Shown piece after piece: positions 7,316 to 8,367 of a DNA stretch of 8,367 nt; within the stretch, counting starts at the first letter, position 1, and every line of letters starts with the position of its first letter. A model generated the notes under the pieces. It was not told the DNA's origin. It did not search any database and saw nothing but the letters and a program-made list of their open reading frames with translations. Both the position numbers and the translations under genes were made by a program. Where the stretch lies: contig NZWA01000087.1 in assembly GCA_002697505.1 (NCBI GenBank), forward strand, positions 6,799 to 15,165, in the 5' to 3' direction. The DNA is from Flavobacteriales bacterium. Its GTDB lineage: Bacteria > Bacteroidota > Bacteroidia > Flavobacteriales > BACL11.

Positions 7316-7954
7316 ATGGATAACTCTATAACATTTTGGCAGCAAGCTACAGAAATATGGTCCACAGGAGGGTGGGGCATGATCGCTTTATCTTTAGATG
7401 CTATTTTAATTTTTTACCTTGGATTTAGTATGTCATTTCGAATTCGCTCAAAAGGATATTTATGGGTTTCAGAAAAAAAAATGAAGGCATGGATTAAAAA
7501 TCCAATTAGCGGAAAAGGACAAGTCGGTAAAATGATTAGATTTGTTATGACAGCCAGAACAATTAAAGAAATAGGTGTTTTTTTTGAAGAATTAAATCAG
7601 ACTGAAGTAGCTCCATTAAATCGTGATCTAAAAGTTATGCGAACATGTGTTAGTGTAGCTCCTCTTTTAGGGTTGCTAGGCACAGTAACAGGAATGTTAG
7701 CTACTTTTGCTGCTTTAGCTTCAGGCTCAGGTGGAGATAAAACAATGGCATTAATTGCGTCAGGTATTTCTGAGGCTTTAGTAACAACTGAAACAGGGCT
7801 AATAGTCGCATTACCTGGAATCATATTTCAGTATAAATTAGGTAGAGAACATCAAAAGTACAAAGCGTTTATCGCTCATTTGCAAACTATTTGTACACAG
7901 AGATTATATAAAGAAGTAAAAAAAAGTGAAATTTTAATTACAGAATCTAAATAA
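7316..7954 (+). CDS. exbB: ExbB-type biopolymer transport channel subunit
   Basis: A 212-residue inner-membrane subunit of the ExbB/ExbD proton motor that energises TonB. It has an N-terminal amphipathic stretch, then a first membrane segment at about 20-40 preceded by the family's TGGWG motif. A cytoplasmic loop covers about 43-108. Two more helices follow: 111-135 (SVAPLLGLLGTVTGMLATF) and 147-172 (ISEALVTTETGLIVALPGI). Glu153 in ISEAL corresponds by motif to E. coli ExbB Glu176, and Thr157/Thr158 line the same position as the conserved pore threonines. No signal peptide extension is present, unlike the preceding paralogue. The start at ATG 7316 has no clear Shine-Dalgarno, yet it keeps the TGGWG motif and lies 7 nt after the previous stop, which favours coupling. 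An alternative in-frame ATG at 7379 has a strong AGGAGG but would delete that motif, so I keep 7316. Confidence 0.93.
   Translation: MDNSITFWQQATEIWSTGGWGMIALSLDAILIFYLGFSMSFRIRSKGYLWVSEKKMKAWIKNPISGKGQVGKMIRFVMTARTIKEIGVFFEELNQTEVAPLNRDLKVMRTCVSVAPLLGLLGTVTGMLATFAALASGSGGDKTMALIASGISEALVTTETGLIVALPGIIFQYKLGREHQKYKAFIAHLQTICTQRLYKEVKKSEILITESK
7366..7381 (+). promoter_or_regulatory. Strong internal Shine-Dalgarno before an in-frame ATG inside exbB
   Basis: AGGAGG at 7366-7371 lies 7 nt before ATG 7379-7381, which is codon 22 of the ExbB frame. The spacing is ideal, and the annotated start at 7316 has no comparable site. However, these bases encode the conserved TGGWG motif at the entry of the first membrane helix, so the resemblance may be a by-product of Gly codons. 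It may give a second, N-terminally shortened product, cause ribosome pausing, or do nothing. Confidence 0.35.
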
Positions 7955-7966
7955 TTTCAATTTTTT

Positions 7967-7972
7967 AAGGAG
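7967..7972 (+). promoter_or_regulatory. Ribosome binding site of exbD
   Basis: AAGGAG at 7967-7972, 5 nt before ATG 7978, fixes the start of the last gene. The same AAGGAG with 5-nt spacing precedes the DUF3450 gene (5153-5158). Confidence 0.8.
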
Positions 7973-7977
7973 ATAAA

Positions 7978-8367
7978 ATGTCTAGATTTAGAAATAAAAG
8001 TGAGGAAAGTAGTGATGCAGGTGTAGATATATCACCTTTAATAGATTGTGTATTTATCTTGTTAATATTCTTTATTGTAACAACTACTTTTGTAGAAGAA
8101 ACAGGTGTTGAAGTTGATAAACCTCAAGCTGCCTCTTCTGTTCAACTAGAGAAAACAAGTATTTTATTAGCTATTACAGACAAAGGTGAAATTGTGTACG
8201 GCGGACGAGAGATTGGTATTGCAGGCGTTCAACCATTAGTTAAGAGAATGATTCAAAAAGAGGAAGTGCCTGTAATAGTTCAAGCTGATCAAAATGTACA
8301 ATCAGGATTATTAGTGAGAGTAATTGATGAAGCTAAATTAGCAGGAGCTGTAAAAGTAAGTATTGCA
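7978..8367 (+). CDS. exbD: ExbD biopolymer transport protein (3' end cut by the window)
   Basis: The frame is open from ATG 7978 to the last base, 130 codons with no stop. The protein has a short cytoplasmic N-terminus (residues 1-17, charged), then the hallmark VDISPLIDCVFILLIFF, in which Asp23 is the essential proton-carrying Asp of the single membrane helix (Asp25 in E. coli ExbD). The helix spans about 22-39. The remainder is the periplasmic ExbD/TolR fold: a strand ILLAITDKGEIVYGG, a helix with PLVKRMIQKEE, and VPVIVQADQNVQSGLLVRVI. Since ExbD proteins are about 130-145 residues long, only the last few codons are missing. The 23-nt gap after exbB and the AAGGAG site place it in the same operon. 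It pairs with the ExbB encoded just upstream, and perhaps also with the larger ExbB paralogue. A tonB gene would be expected next. Confidence 0.95.
   Translation, partial: MSRFRNKSEESSDAGVDISPLIDCVFILLIFFIVTTTFVEETGVEVDKPQAASSVQLEKTSILLAITDKGEIVYGGREIGIAGVQPLVKRMIQKEEVPVIVQADQNVQSGLLVRVIDEAKLAGAVKVSIA

Larger units (their letters stand above)
620..8367 (+). other. Probable operon: TPR lipoprotein - TonB receptor - DUF3450 - TtpC-like - exbB - exbD (continues right)
   Basis: All six genes share a strand. Junctions are -7, +21, +6, +7 and +23 nt, and no hairpin followed by a T-run is visible in any of the gaps. A strong terminator lies just before the set. The functions are complementary: outer-membrane gate, periplasmic accessory proteins and inner-membrane motor. 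I therefore treat it as one transcription unit that runs past the right edge. Confidence 0.85.

Noticed and set aside
7597..7824. Minus-strand open frame of 75 codons opposite exbB
   Set aside because: Same cause as the previous one; it has similar sequence because the two ExbB domains are homologous on the + strand.
7961..7966. T-run before exbD as a terminator
   Set aside because: No G+C-rich stem precedes it, and it sits right before a good RBS inside the operon.
1..8367. CRISPR arrays, tRNA/rRNA genes, insertion sequences, inverted-repeat ends
   Set aside because: Reading both strands by eye, I found no regularly spaced repeats, no transposase frame and no tRNA-like cloverleaf. The window is nearly all accounted for by the seven genes.

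Overview
The window is a densely packed, A+T-rich bacterial segment with every gene on the + strand. It holds six coding regions that lie wholly or largely in an apparent operon (620 to the right edge), preceded by the 3' end of a separate gene. The best guess for the source is a marine Verrucomicrobiota-type bacterium (Opitutae/Puniceicoccales-like). This rests on the style of the first protein (a 'YRGAF...NWLEGWT' block followed by a small Ig/FN3-like C-terminal beta domain) and on the TonB-receptor subfamily. A gammaproteobacterium or another Gram-negative PVC-group member cannot be excluded, because DUF3450/double-ExbB operons also occur there. An outer membrane is certain from the receptor.

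Layout: 1-543 is the 3' portion of a secreted or surface protein gene. By hand count it is about 40% G+C, against about 24% in 5161-5460. It ends at a strong intrinsic terminator (567-599). After a 76-nt gap comes a tight run of genes: a TPR-type lipoprotein (620-1858); a 1096-residue TonB-dependent receptor with an N-terminal carboxypeptidase-regulatory-like domain (1852-5142, overlapping the lipoprotein gene by 7 nt and starting with GTG); a DUF3450 periplasmic coiled-coil protein (5164-5916); a large ExbB/TolQ-family protein with a signal peptide and periplasmic coiled-coil extension, like TtpC (5923-7308); a short classical ExbB (7316-7954); and ExbD (7978 to the edge, missing only its last few codons). 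Gaps inside the run are 6-23 nt and no internal terminator is visible. No gene-free stretch exceeds 76 nt.

How it works together: ExbB and ExbD form the proton-driven inner-membrane motor. The large ExbB-like protein and DUF3450 are the accessory periplasmic parts seen in TonB2/TtpC-type systems. The receptor is the outer-membrane gate, and the TPR lipoprotein is probably a periplasmic or outer-membrane partner. A tonB gene is expected just beyond the right edge but is not in the window. The set looks like a self-contained energised outer-membrane transport system. Its substrate is unknown. The adjacent surface-type protein raises the testable idea that it is cargo or a client of the receptor, as with Oar and PopC in Myxococcus, but nothing in the sequence proves this.
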